Part shown: in pieces, positions 45,464-53,642 of the stretch
Layout: each line of letters opens with the position of its first letter
Numbering within the stretch: position 1 is the stretch's first letter
Source: Dinoroseobacter sp049801095
GTDB taxonomy: Bacteria; Pseudomonadota; Alphaproteobacteria; Rhodobacterales; Rhodobacteraceae
NCBI RefSeq assembly: GCF_049801095.1
Contig: NZ_JBNAGH010000002.1
Location: forward strand, 62,001-126,000
DNA: 64,000 bases
Direction: 5' to 3'
Notes under the pieces: model-generated
Databases searched by the model: none
Seen by the model: only the letters and a program-made list of their open reading frames with translations
Told to the model about the DNA's origin: nothing
Position numbers and translations under genes: made by a program

Positions 45464-45826
45464 ATGCGCGCGTTTCTAGTTTTGATCCTTACCCTTACCC
45501 TGGCAACGCCGCTTTCGGCGCAGACACTATGCCGTTTCGAGACGGAGTGCTTTGAGGGGGAGGCTTGCGCGCCCTCGAGCTTCGAGATGCGGCTCAGCCT
45601 GCCTGAGACACAAGCGACGGTGACCTCTCGGCTTGTTGCAGAAACCGATGCGGGCAGCTTCCCGGGCTATGCCCTGCGCGGCGGGCCGGAACGGCGGCAG
45701 TTCTTCTTCGACGCGGAAAGCGCCGGGTACATGCTGACCCTGAACGGCGCGGAGGCGCGGCTTGCAGTGCATATCGACGAAGGCCCCCTGATGGTGAACT
45801 ATATCGGCACCTGCGAGGCGGAGTGA
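45464..45826 (+). CDS. Small secreted hypothetical protein in the liv operon
   Basis: The protein has 120 residues. A signal peptide (MRAFLVLILTLTLATPLSA, cut near residue 19) precedes a soluble region with four cysteines (about 23, 29, 36 and 117) that could form disulfides in the periplasm. It starts 3 nt after the livF stop codon and its stop overlaps livH (TGATG), so it is firmly embedded in the transporter operon. No family is recognised; an accessory role in uptake is inference. Confidence 0.8.
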   Translation: MRAFLVLILTLTLATPLSAQTLCRFETECFEGEACAPSSFEMRLSLPETQATVTSRLVAETDAGSFPGYALRGGPERRQFFFDAESAGYMLTLNGAEARLAVHIDEGPLMVNYIGTCEAE

Positions 45827-46836
45827 TGGATTTTCTCAACGCGCTCGTCGCCTTCCTGAACTTTGTCGTGGTCCCGGCCACGGCCTATGGCAGTCAGCTG
45901 GCCCTTGGCGCCCTTGGCGTGACGCTGATCTATGGGATCCTGCGGTTTTCGAACTTCGCCCATGGGGACACGATGGCTTTTGGCGCCATGGTCACGATCC
46001 TGTTCACCTGGGCGTTTCAGGCCATGGGGATCAGCCTCGGCCCCTTGCCCACAGCGCTCCTCGCCCTGCCCTTCGGGATCGCGGTCACGGGGCTGTTGCT
46101 GGTGGGGACCGACCGGCTGGTCTACCGCTTCTACCGCCAACAAAAGGCCGTGCCGGTGATCTTCGTCATCGCCTCCCTCGGGGTGATGTTCATCATGAAC
46201 GCGCTGGTGCGCTTTATCATTGGCCCGGATGATCAACGCTTCAGCGATGGCGCGCGGTTCATCATCTCGGCGCGGGATTTCCGTGAGATGACGGGGCTGC
46301 GCGAAGGCCTCGCGATCAAGACGACCCAGGGCCTGACCGTGGTCACGGCGGTGATCGTGGTGGCGCTGCTCTTCTGGTTCCTGAACCGCACGCGGACGGG
46401 CAAATCCATGCGCGCCTTTTCGGACAATGAGGATCTGGCGCTGCTCTCGGGCATCAATCCTGAGCGGGTGGTCATGGTGACCTGGCTGATCGTGGCCGCC
46501 CTCGCGACCGTGGCAGGTGTGCTCTACGGCCTCGACAAGTCCTTCAAACCCTTCACCTATTTCCAGCTCCTCCTGCCGATTTTCGCTGCCGCCATCGTCG
46601 GAGGGTTGGGCAATCCGCTCGGCGCGATTGCCGGGGGCTTCGTGATCGCCTTTTCCGAGGTGACAATCACCTACGCCTTCAAGAAGGTGCTGGGATACCT
46701 CCTCCCGGAGGCGCTGGAGCCAGACGGGCTCGTCCAGCTCCTGAGCACGGATTACAAATTCGCCGTCAGCTTCGCCATTCTCATCATCGTGCTGCTCTTC
46801 CGGCCCACGGGCCTCTTCAAAGGGAAATCCGTATGA
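45826..46836 (+). CDS. livH: Branched-chain amino-acid-type ABC permease LivH
   Basis: This 336-residue integral membrane protein has about eight helices. LivH features are LALGALGVTLIYGILRFSNFAHGDTMAFGAM near the N terminus and FTYFQLLLPIFAAAIVGGLGNPLGAIAGGFVIAFSE near the C terminus. The ATG at 45826 overlaps the preceding stop codon. A GTG 3 nt upstream is possible. Confidence 0.95.
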   Translation: MDFLNALVAFLNFVVVPATAYGSQLALGALGVTLIYGILRFSNFAHGDTMAFGAMVTILFTWAFQAMGISLGPLPTALLALPFGIAVTGLLLVGTDRLVYRFYRQQKAVPVIFVIASLGVMFIMNALVRFIIGPDDQRFSDGARFIISARDFREMTGLREGLAIKTTQGLTVVTAVIVVALLFWFLNRTRTGKSMRAFSDNEDLALLSGINPERVVMVTWLIVAALATVAGVLYGLDKSFKPFTYFQLLLPIFAAAIVGGLGNPLGAIAGGFVIAFSEVTITYAFKKVLGYLLPEALEPDGLVQLLSTDYKFAVSFAILIIVLLFRPTGLFKGKSV

Positions 46837-48137
46837 CGATCAATCTGCGCAATCTGGGGCTCTTTGGCCTTGTCGCCCTGCTGATCGTCGGGACCGGGGT
46901 CCTGCAAAGCTGGAACGTCGCCCTCACCATCCTCAATTACGGGCTGATCTCGGCGGTCATGGCGCTCGGCGTGAACATGCAATGGGGCTATGCAGGGCTC
47001 TTCAATGTGGGGATCATGGGCTTTGCGGCCCTTGGCGGGCTCGCCGTGGTCCTCGTCTCCATGCCTCCCGTGGGTGAGGCCTGGTCCGCGGGCGGGCTGC
47101 GCCTGATCCTTGCGCTGGCCTGGGCCCTCATCGTGCTCGCCGCGGCGATCCTGACCTATCAACGCATGGCGGCAAGCCGGGCCCGGACGCTTGCCATGAT
47201 GGCGATCCTGATCGGTGGCTTCTTCTCCTTCCGCGCCCTCTTTGATCCGGCCGTCGCAGCCGTCGAGGCGGTGAACCCTGCGGGTACCGGCTATCTCGGC
47301 GGGTTGGGCCTGCCCGTTCTGCTGGCCTGGCCCATTGGCGGCGCGCTCGCCGCGGGGGCCGCCTGGGTCGTGGGCAAAACCGCCCTCGGCCTGCGCTCAG
47401 ATTACCTCGCCATCGCAACCCTCGGGATCGCCGAGATCGTGATCGCGGTGATGAAGAACGAGGACTGGCTGAGCCGGGGCGTGAAGAACGTCGTCTCGAT
47501 CCCCCGCCCGGTCCCCTATGAGATCGACCTGCAGAACGACCCGGGCTTTGTCGAGAGGATGACCGGCTGGGGCTTTGACCCGGTCGTCGCCTCCTCCATC
47601 GCGGTCAAGCTCGCCTATGCGGGGCTCTTTGCTTGCGTGCTCCTGCTCCTGCTCTTCCTGCTTGAGGCCGCGCTGAAATCCCCCTGGGGCCGGATGATGC
47701 GCGCGATCCGCGACAACGAGACCGCTGCAGAGGCCATGGGCAAGGATGTCAAACGCCGCCATCTGCAGATCTTCGTCATGGGCTCGGCCATTTGCGGCAT
47801 CGCAGGCGCAATGCTGGTGACGATGGAGAGCCAGCTCATCCCCTCCTCCTACCAGCCTTTGCGCTTTACCTTCCTGATCTGGGTGATGGTGATCGTCGGC
47901 GGGTCGGGCAACAATTGGGGGGCGATCCTGGGCGGCTTCCTGATCTGGTTCCTCTGGATTCAGGTGGAGCCCATGGGCCAACAACTCATGCTCTGGATCA
48001 CAGCCGGCATGGCCGAAGGCTCCGCGCTCAAGGACCACCTCCTCGACAGCGCCGCCCATATGCGCCTCTTCACCATGGGGCTCGTTCTGCTGCTCGTCCT
48101 GCGGTTCAGCCCGCGCGGCCTCATCCCCGAAAAGTAA
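46833..48137 (+). CDS. livM: Branched-chain amino-acid-type ABC permease LivM
   Basis: This 434-residue permease is longer than the usual 300-420. Family stretches are ALGVNMQWGYAGLFNVGIMGFAALGG, LRSDYLAIATLGIAEIV and GRMMRAIRDNETAAEAMGKDVKRRHLQIFVMGSAICGIAGA, the cytoplasmic coupling region. It overlaps livH by 4 nt. Last gene of the operon. Confidence 0.95.
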   Translation: MTINLRNLGLFGLVALLIVGTGVLQSWNVALTILNYGLISAVMALGVNMQWGYAGLFNVGIMGFAALGGLAVVLVSMPPVGEAWSAGGLRLILALAWALIVLAAAILTYQRMAASRARTLAMMAILIGGFFSFRALFDPAVAAVEAVNPAGTGYLGGLGLPVLLAWPIGGALAAGAAWVVGKTALGLRSDYLAIATLGIAEIVIAVMKNEDWLSRGVKNVVSIPRPVPYEIDLQNDPGFVERMTGWGFDPVVASSIAVKLAYAGLFACVLLLLLFLLEAALKSPWGRMMRAIRDNETAAEAMGKDVKRRHLQIFVMGSAICGIAGAMLVTMESQLIPSSYQPLRFTFLIWVMVIVGGSGNNWGAILGGFLIWFLWIQVEPMGQQLMLWITAGMAEGSALKDHLLDSAAHMRLFTMGLVLLLVLRFSPRGLIPEK

Positions 48138-48207
48138 GGCGCCACACGGCGCCTCTCTTAAGTCTGGAAATATCCCGGGAGGTTTGGAGGGCTGGCCCTC
48201 CAATCCC

Positions 48208-48657
48208 TCAGGCGCAGGCCGCGCTTTCGGCTTCCCGCATGGCCGCGACAGTGGCGTCCAGCGCCAAAAGGATCGAGGCATGGCGGTTCTTGTAGTCCTT
48301 GGCCGGGATCAGAACCTCGAACCCGTCAAAAGGCGCCGCTGGCACGGGCCCATCTTCCTTCAGCATGGCTTTGAGCGCGTCCCGCGCGCCTTCCAGCTCT
48401 GGCAGGCTCCGCCCGATCACTGCTCCGCCCAGAACCGAGGCCGCCGCCTGACCCAGGGCACAGGCCTTCACATCCTGCCCGAAAGCCGCCACACGGCCAT
48501 CCGCCACTTGCACATCCACGGTCACGGTGGACCCGCAAAGCGGCGAGCGCTTCTTGGCGGAGGCATCCGGATTGCTCAGCCGTTCCGTATGGGGAATGGC
48601 GGCGGCCAGTCCCAGGATGCGCTGGGAATAGAGTTTGATCAGGTCCGTATCAGACAT
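48208..48657 (-). CDS. Iron-sulfur cluster assembly scaffold protein (IscU/NifU-N-like)
   Basis: This 149-residue protein has the IscU/SufU fold: LYSQRILGLAAAIPHTERL, then C41 in PLCGSTVTVDV and C66 in KACALGQAAASVLGG. IscU has three cluster cysteines. The third aligns with NRHASIL here, where the position is Ala127. IscU also has Asp after the CG of the first motif, here Ser. It may be a two-cysteine variant with an altered role. Divergent from hisI, 61 nt apart. Confidence 0.88.
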   Translation of the reverse strand: MSDTDLIKLYSQRILGLAAAIPHTERLSNPDASAKKRSPLCGSTVTVDVQVADGRVAAFGQDVKACALGQAAASVLGGAVIGRSLPELEGARDALKAMLKEDGPVPAAPFDGFEVLIPAKDYKNRHASILLALDATVAAMREAESAACA

Positions 48658-48718
48658 GGTATTTCCTCCGGGTCCCGTCGTAGATAGACCGCAAATCGGC
48701 TCTGTTAAGGAGGAGCAT

Positions 48719-49078
48719 ATGAAATTCGATCCCGCAAGCCTGCGCTATAACGACAAAGGTCTGATACCCGCCATCGCCCAGGACGCGACAAGCGGCGAAG
48801 TTCTCATGATGGCCTGGATGAATGCCGAGGCCGTGGCCAAAACGCTGGAGACCGGCCGCGTCACCTATTGGTCCCGCTCGCGCCAGTCCTTCTGGATCAA
48901 GGGCGAGACCTCGGGCCATATCCAAACCCTGCGCGATTTCCGCGTGGATTGCGACCGCGACTGCCTGTTGGTCATGGTCGATCAGGTCGGGGCTGCCTGT
49001 CACACGAACCGGCGGAGCTGCTTTTACACGGCGGTTGAGGACGGGGTCGAGGTCGAGAAGATGGCGCCGATGGCGTGA
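48719..49078 (+). CDS. hisI: Phosphoribosyl-AMP cyclohydrolase
   Basis: The protein has 119 residues and is the third step of histidine synthesis. The family signature WSRSR is at 51-55. Metal and catalytic aspartates lie in DCDRDC (76-82), and zinc cysteines are C94 and C101 (AACHTNRRSC). It is the single-domain form, with no HisE fusion. The start at 48719 has AGGAG 4 nt upstream. Confidence 0.97.
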   Translation: MKFDPASLRYNDKGLIPAIAQDATSGEVLMMAWMNAEAVAKTLETGRVTYWSRSRQSFWIKGETSGHIQTLRDFRVDCDRDCLLVMVDQVGAACHTNRRSCFYTAVEDGVEVEKMAPMA

Positions 49079-49090
49079 GCCTGCCGCGCG

Positions 49091-49711
49091 TCAGAGCGCG
49101 ACCGTCAGGGCCTTGAGCGCGCCGAGCGGATCCTCGGCGCCCCAAATCTCTTCCCCGATGGCAAAGAAATCCGTCACAGGGGCCAGAGCCTCCACAACCT
49201 CCGGGGTCAAGCCGCCCTCGGCCACCACGGGCAATTCGATCATCTGCGACCACCAGGCAAAAAGATCCGCCTCAGCCACCTCGCCCGCCCCGGTCAGTCC
49301 CGCCGCCACGGGGCCAAAGGCGATGTAATCCGCCCCCGCCTCGCCCGCGCTCATCCCGTCATGTTGGGAGGCGCAGCACCAGGCGCCAACCACGGCCTCG
49401 GCCCCTATTTCCTTGCGGACCTTGCGGACCGAGCGTGCCCCGTCGCTCAGATGCACCCCATCGAGCCCCAATCGCTCCACCATCAGGAAATGACTGTCGA
49501 TCACGAGCGGCACATCCCGGGCATGGGCCACCTCGCGGCAGGCATCGGCTGCGCGCGCGATCCGGTCCTCATCCCGCGTCGCCAGCGAGAGGCGCAGGCA
49601 GGCAATCTCGACCGCGTCCAAAAGCGCCGCCAATCGGCCCGGAAAGCTCGAAAGCTCCACCTCTGGCGGGGTGATGAGATAAAGCTGCGGCTGCTCGGGG
49701 GCGTCGGCCAT
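49091..49711 (-). CDS. Thiamine phosphate synthase family protein (ThiE/TenI-like)
   Basis: This 206-residue TIM-barrel protein matches ThiE in overall pattern: LYLITPP at the start, PLVIDSHFLMVERLGLDGVHLSDGARSVRKVR, and GADYIAFGPVAA with the phosphate loop. It is divergent, and the GPVAA loop replaces the usual GPIFPT. It stands alone without other thi genes, so ThiE activity is not certain; a TenI-like role is an alternative. Confidence 0.8.
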   Translation of the reverse strand: MADAPEQPQLYLITPPEVELSSFPGRLAALLDAVEIACLRLSLATRDEDRIARAADACREVAHARDVPLVIDSHFLMVERLGLDGVHLSDGARSVRKVRKEIGAEAVVGAWCCASQHDGMSAGEAGADYIAFGPVAAGLTGAGEVAEADLFAWWSQMIELPVVAEGGLTPEVVEALAPVTDFFAIGEEIWGAEDPLGALKALTVAL

Positions 49712-49815
49712 GACAGGCTCCTGTTCTTGTCGCCCCCGTATAGACCCAGCCGCGGGAAATGACCAATACCTGTCAGCACTTGCCCCCCGGCACGGCCAGC
49801 CCTATCACGCGGGCC

Positions 49816-50571
49816 ATGAGCACCGCACCCACACAACCCGCCTTTGTCCTCGTGCGCCCGCAAATGGGCGAGAATATCGGGGGGGCTGCGCGCGCGATGT
49901 GGAATTTCGGGCTCGACCGGATGCGCGTCGTCGCCCCGCGCGACGGCTGGCCCAGTGAGAAGGCCGTGGCCATGGCGAGCGGTGCGGGGCGGCTCCTGGA
50001 TGAGGCCGGGCTTTATGACAGCACGGCAGAGGCGCTCCGGGATGTGGACTATGTCTTTGCCACCACGGCCCGGTCCCGGGATCTGACCAAGCCCGTGGTC
50101 ACGCCGGAGCACGCGATGACCCAGGCCCGCGCCCTGATTGCCAGTGGTCAGCGGGTGGCGGTGATGTTCGGGCCGGAGCGTGCCGGGCTTGAGAATGACG
50201 ATATCGCCCTCGCCAATGCCATTGTCTCGGTGCCCGTCAACCCGGCCTTTCCGTCGCTCAACCTCGCCCAATGCGTGCTGCTAACGGCCTATGAGTGGGA
50301 ACGTCAGGTCACCGAGACGCCCCCCGAAGTGCTGGAATTCGCGGGCACGCGCTTTGCCAATGGGCAGGAAGTCGAGAAGCTCGGCGACCATTTCGAGGAA
50401 CGGCTCGAAGAGGCCGGGTTCTTCTTCCCGCCCCACAAGGCCGCCCATATGAAGCTCAACCTGCGCAACATGCTGTCGCGCCTGCCGCTGACCCTTGTGG
50501 ATGTGCAGACCTTCCACGGGATGCTGCGGCAACTCGCGCGCTGGAAGGACAAGTCGGGCGGGTCATCTTGA
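49816..50571 (+). CDS. SPOUT-family RNA methyltransferase (TrmJ/TrmH-like)
   Basis: This 251-residue protein begins FVLVRPQMGENIGGAARAMWNFGLDRMRVVAPRDGWP, the motif for TrmJ-type tRNA 2'-O-methyltransferases. The SAM knot has VMFGPERAGLENDDIALANAIVSVPVNPAFPSLNLAQCVLL. A C-terminal helical extension follows, as in TrmJ. It likely methylates tRNA position 32; the site is by homology. Confidence 0.93.
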   Translation: MSTAPTQPAFVLVRPQMGENIGGAARAMWNFGLDRMRVVAPRDGWPSEKAVAMASGAGRLLDEAGLYDSTAEALRDVDYVFATTARSRDLTKPVVTPEHAMTQARALIASGQRVAVMFGPERAGLENDDIALANAIVSVPVNPAFPSLNLAQCVLLTAYEWERQVTETPPEVLEFAGTRFANGQEVEKLGDHFEERLEEAGFFFPPHKAAHMKLNLRNMLSRLPLTLVDVQTFHGMLRQLARWKDKSGGSS

Positions 50572-50623
50572 AGCCCGCAAACCCCGCGCATACTCTCCGC
50601 AGCAGCTACGAGAAAGGCGACGC

Positions 50624-51778
50624 ATGAGTAAGAAACGCAGCATTTTCGAAGAGGTCGGCACCGATGCTCAGGCGGCCCCGGCTCCGGTCTCGCCCGGGGT
50701 GATCGACCGCGCGGCCCGGACCGGTGCGCGCGGGGCGGTGCGTGTCTGGCTGATGCTGCTCTTTGCGCTGGTCGTGATCATGATCGCTGTGGGCGGGCTG
50801 ACCCGCCTGACCGACAGTGGCCTGTCGATCACCGAATGGGCCCCGCTCAGCGGTGCGATCCCGCCGCTCAACGCCGAGGACTGGGCGCGGGAGTTCGAAC
50901 GCTACCGCGCGATCCCGGAATACCAGTTGCAAAACAAGGGTATGAGCCTGACCGAATTCCAGTTCATCTATTGGTGGGAATGGGGTCATCGGCAATTGGG
51001 CCGGGTGATTGGCCTTGTCTGGGCGCTCGGGTTCTTCGGCTTTCTCGTCTTTCGCCAGATCCCGCCGGGCTGGACTGGGCGCCTTTTTGGCCTCGGCATC
51101 CTCGGTGGTCTGCAGGGCGCGATCGGCTGGTGGATGGTCTCCAGCGGTCTGACCGGCACCATGCTCGACGTGGCCTCCTACCGGTTGGCGACCCATCTCG
51201 GCCTCGCGTTCCTGATCCTCGGGATGATCGCCTGGTACGTCATGGCGCTGGGGCGACCTGAGCGGGACCTTCTGCAGGCGCGTCGCTCGGGTGAGGCTGG
51301 GTTGGTGACCGGGGCAAGCTGGGTGCTGGGCCTCGCCGCGATCCAGATCCTGCTCGGCGCGCTCGTGGCCGGGATCGATGCCGGGCGCAGCTATACCGAT
51401 TGGCCGCTCATGGCCGGAGGGTTTCTGCCCATCGATATGTGGGAGTTCACGCCCGGTTGGCGCAACTTCTTCGAAAGCCCGGGGCTCGTGCAATTCAACC
51501 ACCGGATGGTGGGCTATCTGCTTCTGCTCGTGGGGCTCTTTGTCTGGTGGCGGTCGCGGCGCAGCGCCCATCCCACCACGCGCAACGCCTTTGACTGGGT
51601 GGCCGTGATCCTCTTTGGTCAGATGACCCTCGGCATCGTCACCGTACTGAACGCGGCGCCCTGGACCTGGGCCATCGCCCACCAGTTCGGCGCCGTCGTC
51701 ACGATCTGCCTCATCCTGCGCGCGCGGTTCCGGGCACGCTATCCCATTGCCACATCCATCCGGGGGAGCACCGCATGA
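50624..51778 (+). CDS. ctaA: Heme A synthase CtaA (COX15 type)
   Basis: This 384-residue membrane enzyme oxidises the C8 methyl of heme O to make heme A for cytochrome aa3 oxidase. It has eight predicted helices. The conserved heme-ligand histidines lie in GHRQLGRVIG, THLGLAFLILG, FNHRMVGYLLL and AHQFGAVV. The alphaproteobacterial type has no cysteine pair. The start at 50624 gives MSKKRSIFEEV. It overlaps the downstream peptidase gene by 4 nt. Confidence 0.96.
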   Translation: MSKKRSIFEEVGTDAQAAPAPVSPGVIDRAARTGARGAVRVWLMLLFALVVIMIAVGGLTRLTDSGLSITEWAPLSGAIPPLNAEDWAREFERYRAIPEYQLQNKGMSLTEFQFIYWWEWGHRQLGRVIGLVWALGFFGFLVFRQIPPGWTGRLFGLGILGGLQGAIGWWMVSSGLTGTMLDVASYRLATHLGLAFLILGMIAWYVMALGRPERDLLQARRSGEAGLVTGASWVLGLAAIQILLGALVAGIDAGRSYTDWPLMAGGFLPIDMWEFTPGWRNFFESPGLVQFNHRMVGYLLLLVGLFVWWRSRRSAHPTTRNAFDWVAVILFGQMTLGIVTVLNAAPWTWAIAHQFGAVVTICLILRARFRARYPIATSIRGSTA

Positions 51779-53247
51779 CCGCCCTGACCGAGCTGATGGC
51801 GTTCCAGCGCGACACCGAAGCCCTGAGCGAGGTCGCAGGTCGCCTCGGCTGGGATCAGGAAACGGTGATGCCCCGAGGTGCCGCCGAGCAGCGCAGCGCC
51901 GAGATGGCCGCGATGGAGGGGGTGCTCCATGCCCGCCGCACCGATCCGCGCATTGGGGCGTGGTTGGAAGCGGCCAAGCCCGAGACCGACGTGGACGCGG
52001 CCAATCTGCGCGAGATCTCCCGCAGCTATGCGCGCAACACCAAGGTGCCCGCGCGGCTCGCAGCCGAGCTGGCGCGTGTGACGTCCCTGGCCCAAGGCAA
52101 ATGGGCCGCGGCGCGCGCCGCTGATGACGTGGCTGCCTTCCTGCCCGTTCTGCGCGAGGTCGTGGATCTGCGCCGGGAGGAAGCTGCAGCCCTCGCCACC
52201 GATGGCGCGCTCTATGACGCACTGCTGGAAGATTACGAGCCCGGCGCGACCGAGGACGGGATCGCAGCACTGTTCGACAGGATGCGCCCGCGTCTCGTGT
52301 CCTTGCGCGACCGGGTGCTGGGCACGGATCACGCCCCTGCCCCGCTGCAGGGAAGCTTTGCGGAGGACGGCCAGCTGGCGCTGTCGAAATCCCTCGCGCT
52401 GGCCTTTGGGTATGACCTCGATATCGGGCGCATCGATCTGGCGGTGCATCCCTTCAGCTCGGGCTCGGGCCGCGATGTGCGGATCACAACGCGCGTGGCC
52501 GAGACCGATCCGTTCAACTGTTTCTATTCGACGATCCACGAGGTCGGCCATGCCACCTATGAGCAGGGGGTAGATGCGGCCCATCTGCTGACGCCGATCG
52601 GGCGCGGCGCCTCCATGGGGGTGCATGAGAGCCAAAGCCGGATCTATGAGAACCAGCTGGGCCGCGGTCGTGCCTTCACAGGTTGGCTGTTCGATCAGAT
52701 GACGGAGCGCTTTGGCGATCTCGGGATCGGCGATGCGGAGGCCTTCTATGGCGCGGTCAACCGCGTCACCCCCGGCTATATCCGCACCGAAGCGGATGAG
52801 GTGCAATACAACCTCCATGTCATGCTGCGCTTTGATCTGGAGCGGGAGCTGATCTCAGGTCGACTGGATGTGGCGGATCTGGAGGAAGCCTGGAACACGC
52901 GGTTTGAGGCCGATTTCGGCGTGGCCGTGGACAAGCCGTCCAATGGTGTCCTGCAGGATGTGCATTGGTCCGTGGGCCTCTTTGGCTACTTCCCGACATA
53001 TTCGCTGGGCAATCTCTATGCGGGCTGCCTGTTCGACGCGATGAAGCGGGATCTGCCCGACTGGGAGGCCGGCTTGGCGGCGGGCGATGCCACGGCATGC
53101 ACCGCTTGGTTGCGCGACGCGCTGCAGCAGCATGGCGCCCTGCGCATGCCGGCCGAGACCATCGAGGCGGCCTGCGGCCACGCGCCGAGCGAGGCGCCGC
53201 TTCTCGACTATCTCGACGCGAAATTCGCCGAGATCTACCGGCTCTAA
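51775..53247 (+). CDS. M32 family carboxypeptidase
   Basis: This 490-residue zinc carboxypeptidase (thermostable carboxypeptidase 1 type) has the HEXXH motif as HEVGH at 255-259 followed by the third ligand region VHESQSRIYENQLGRG. Other family blocks are RLGWDQETVMPRGAAEQRS and DVHWSVGLFGYFPTYSLGNLYA. No signal peptide. The ATG overlaps the ctaA stop (ATGA). Confidence 0.97.
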   Translation: MTALTELMAFQRDTEALSEVAGRLGWDQETVMPRGAAEQRSAEMAAMEGVLHARRTDPRIGAWLEAAKPETDVDAANLREISRSYARNTKVPARLAAELARVTSLAQGKWAAARAADDVAAFLPVLREVVDLRREEAAALATDGALYDALLEDYEPGATEDGIAALFDRMRPRLVSLRDRVLGTDHAPAPLQGSFAEDGQLALSKSLALAFGYDLDIGRIDLAVHPFSSGSGRDVRITTRVAETDPFNCFYSTIHEVGHATYEQGVDAAHLLTPIGRGASMGVHESQSRIYENQLGRGRAFTGWLFDQMTERFGDLGIGDAEAFYGAVNRVTPGYIRTEADEVQYNLHVMLRFDLERELISGRLDVADLEEAWNTRFEADFGVAVDKPSNGVLQDVHWSVGLFGYFPTYSLGNLYAGCLFDAMKRDLPDWEAGLAAGDATACTAWLRDALQQHGALRMPAETIEAACGHAPSEAPLLDYLDAKFAEIYRL

Positions 53248-53251
53248 GAAA

Positions 53252-53286
53252 AAAGCCGCCGCACTCTGGGGAGAGGCGGCGGCCAG
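53252..53286 (-). terminator. Intrinsic terminator for the small minus-strand transcript
   Basis: The arms GCCGCCGC and GCGGCGGC pair around a loop of about 14 nt. On the minus strand the stem is followed by six T residues. It lies 130 nt beyond the small membrane peptide gene and faces the M32 gene tail. It also overlaps the end region of that convergent gene. Confidence 0.75.
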
Positions 53287-53416
53287 GCAGCGGATCAAGA
53301 GTGTTGGTGCGAGACAGGCAATCTCGGATCCAGCAACGCAGGCAGGCGGCACGGGATCAGGGCGTCGGGTGGGGGCCCGAACGCCGGGGAACCAAACACG
53401 GCGGACCGCAGGCAGA

Positions 53417-53539
53417 TCAGAACAGAACGGGCACGTGCAGGAGGGTGGCAAAGACGACCGTGATCGCCAGAGCGCCAGTGGCATCCTGAGCCAGAGACAC
53501 CGGTGCGCGGGTAATGATTGTCTTAATCTCTGCGAGCAT
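53417..53539 (-). CDS. 40-residue single-helix membrane peptide
   Basis: The start at 53539 has a strong GGAGG 6 nt upstream. The product begins MLAEIKTIITRAPVSL, an amphipathic or polar N terminus, and ends with a hydrophobic segment (about 21-39, TGALAITVVFATLLHVPVL), probably one membrane helix. A GTTC-N7-GTTC repeat lies 61 nt upstream of its start codon and a terminator follows. I believe similar 40-residue peptides occur in Rhodobacteraceae, but I cannot verify it. Function unknown; SOS-linked small membrane peptides elsewhere include SidA and TisB. Confidence 0.65.
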   Translation of the reverse strand: MLAEIKTIITRAPVSLAQDATGALAITVVFATLLHVPVLF

Positions 53540-53599
53540 CTTTGCCTCCATATGTTCCGTTGTTGACCTTTTGTTCTCATTTCCCGCCCTCAAAGTAAA

Positions 53600-53614
53600 G
53601 AACTTTTTAAGAAC
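53600..53614. promoter_or_regulatory. Candidate LexA (SOS) box
   Basis: Plus strand GAAC-TTTTTAA-GAAC; on the minus strand GTTC-N7-GTTC. This is the direct-repeat operator form used by LexA of Rhodobacter and other alphaproteobacteria. A third GAAC lies 6 nt further on. It sits between the recG stop codon and the small peptide gene. Confidence 0.5.
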
Positions 53615-53642
53615 AGGTGTGAACAAAATGAGTCGGAGACGT

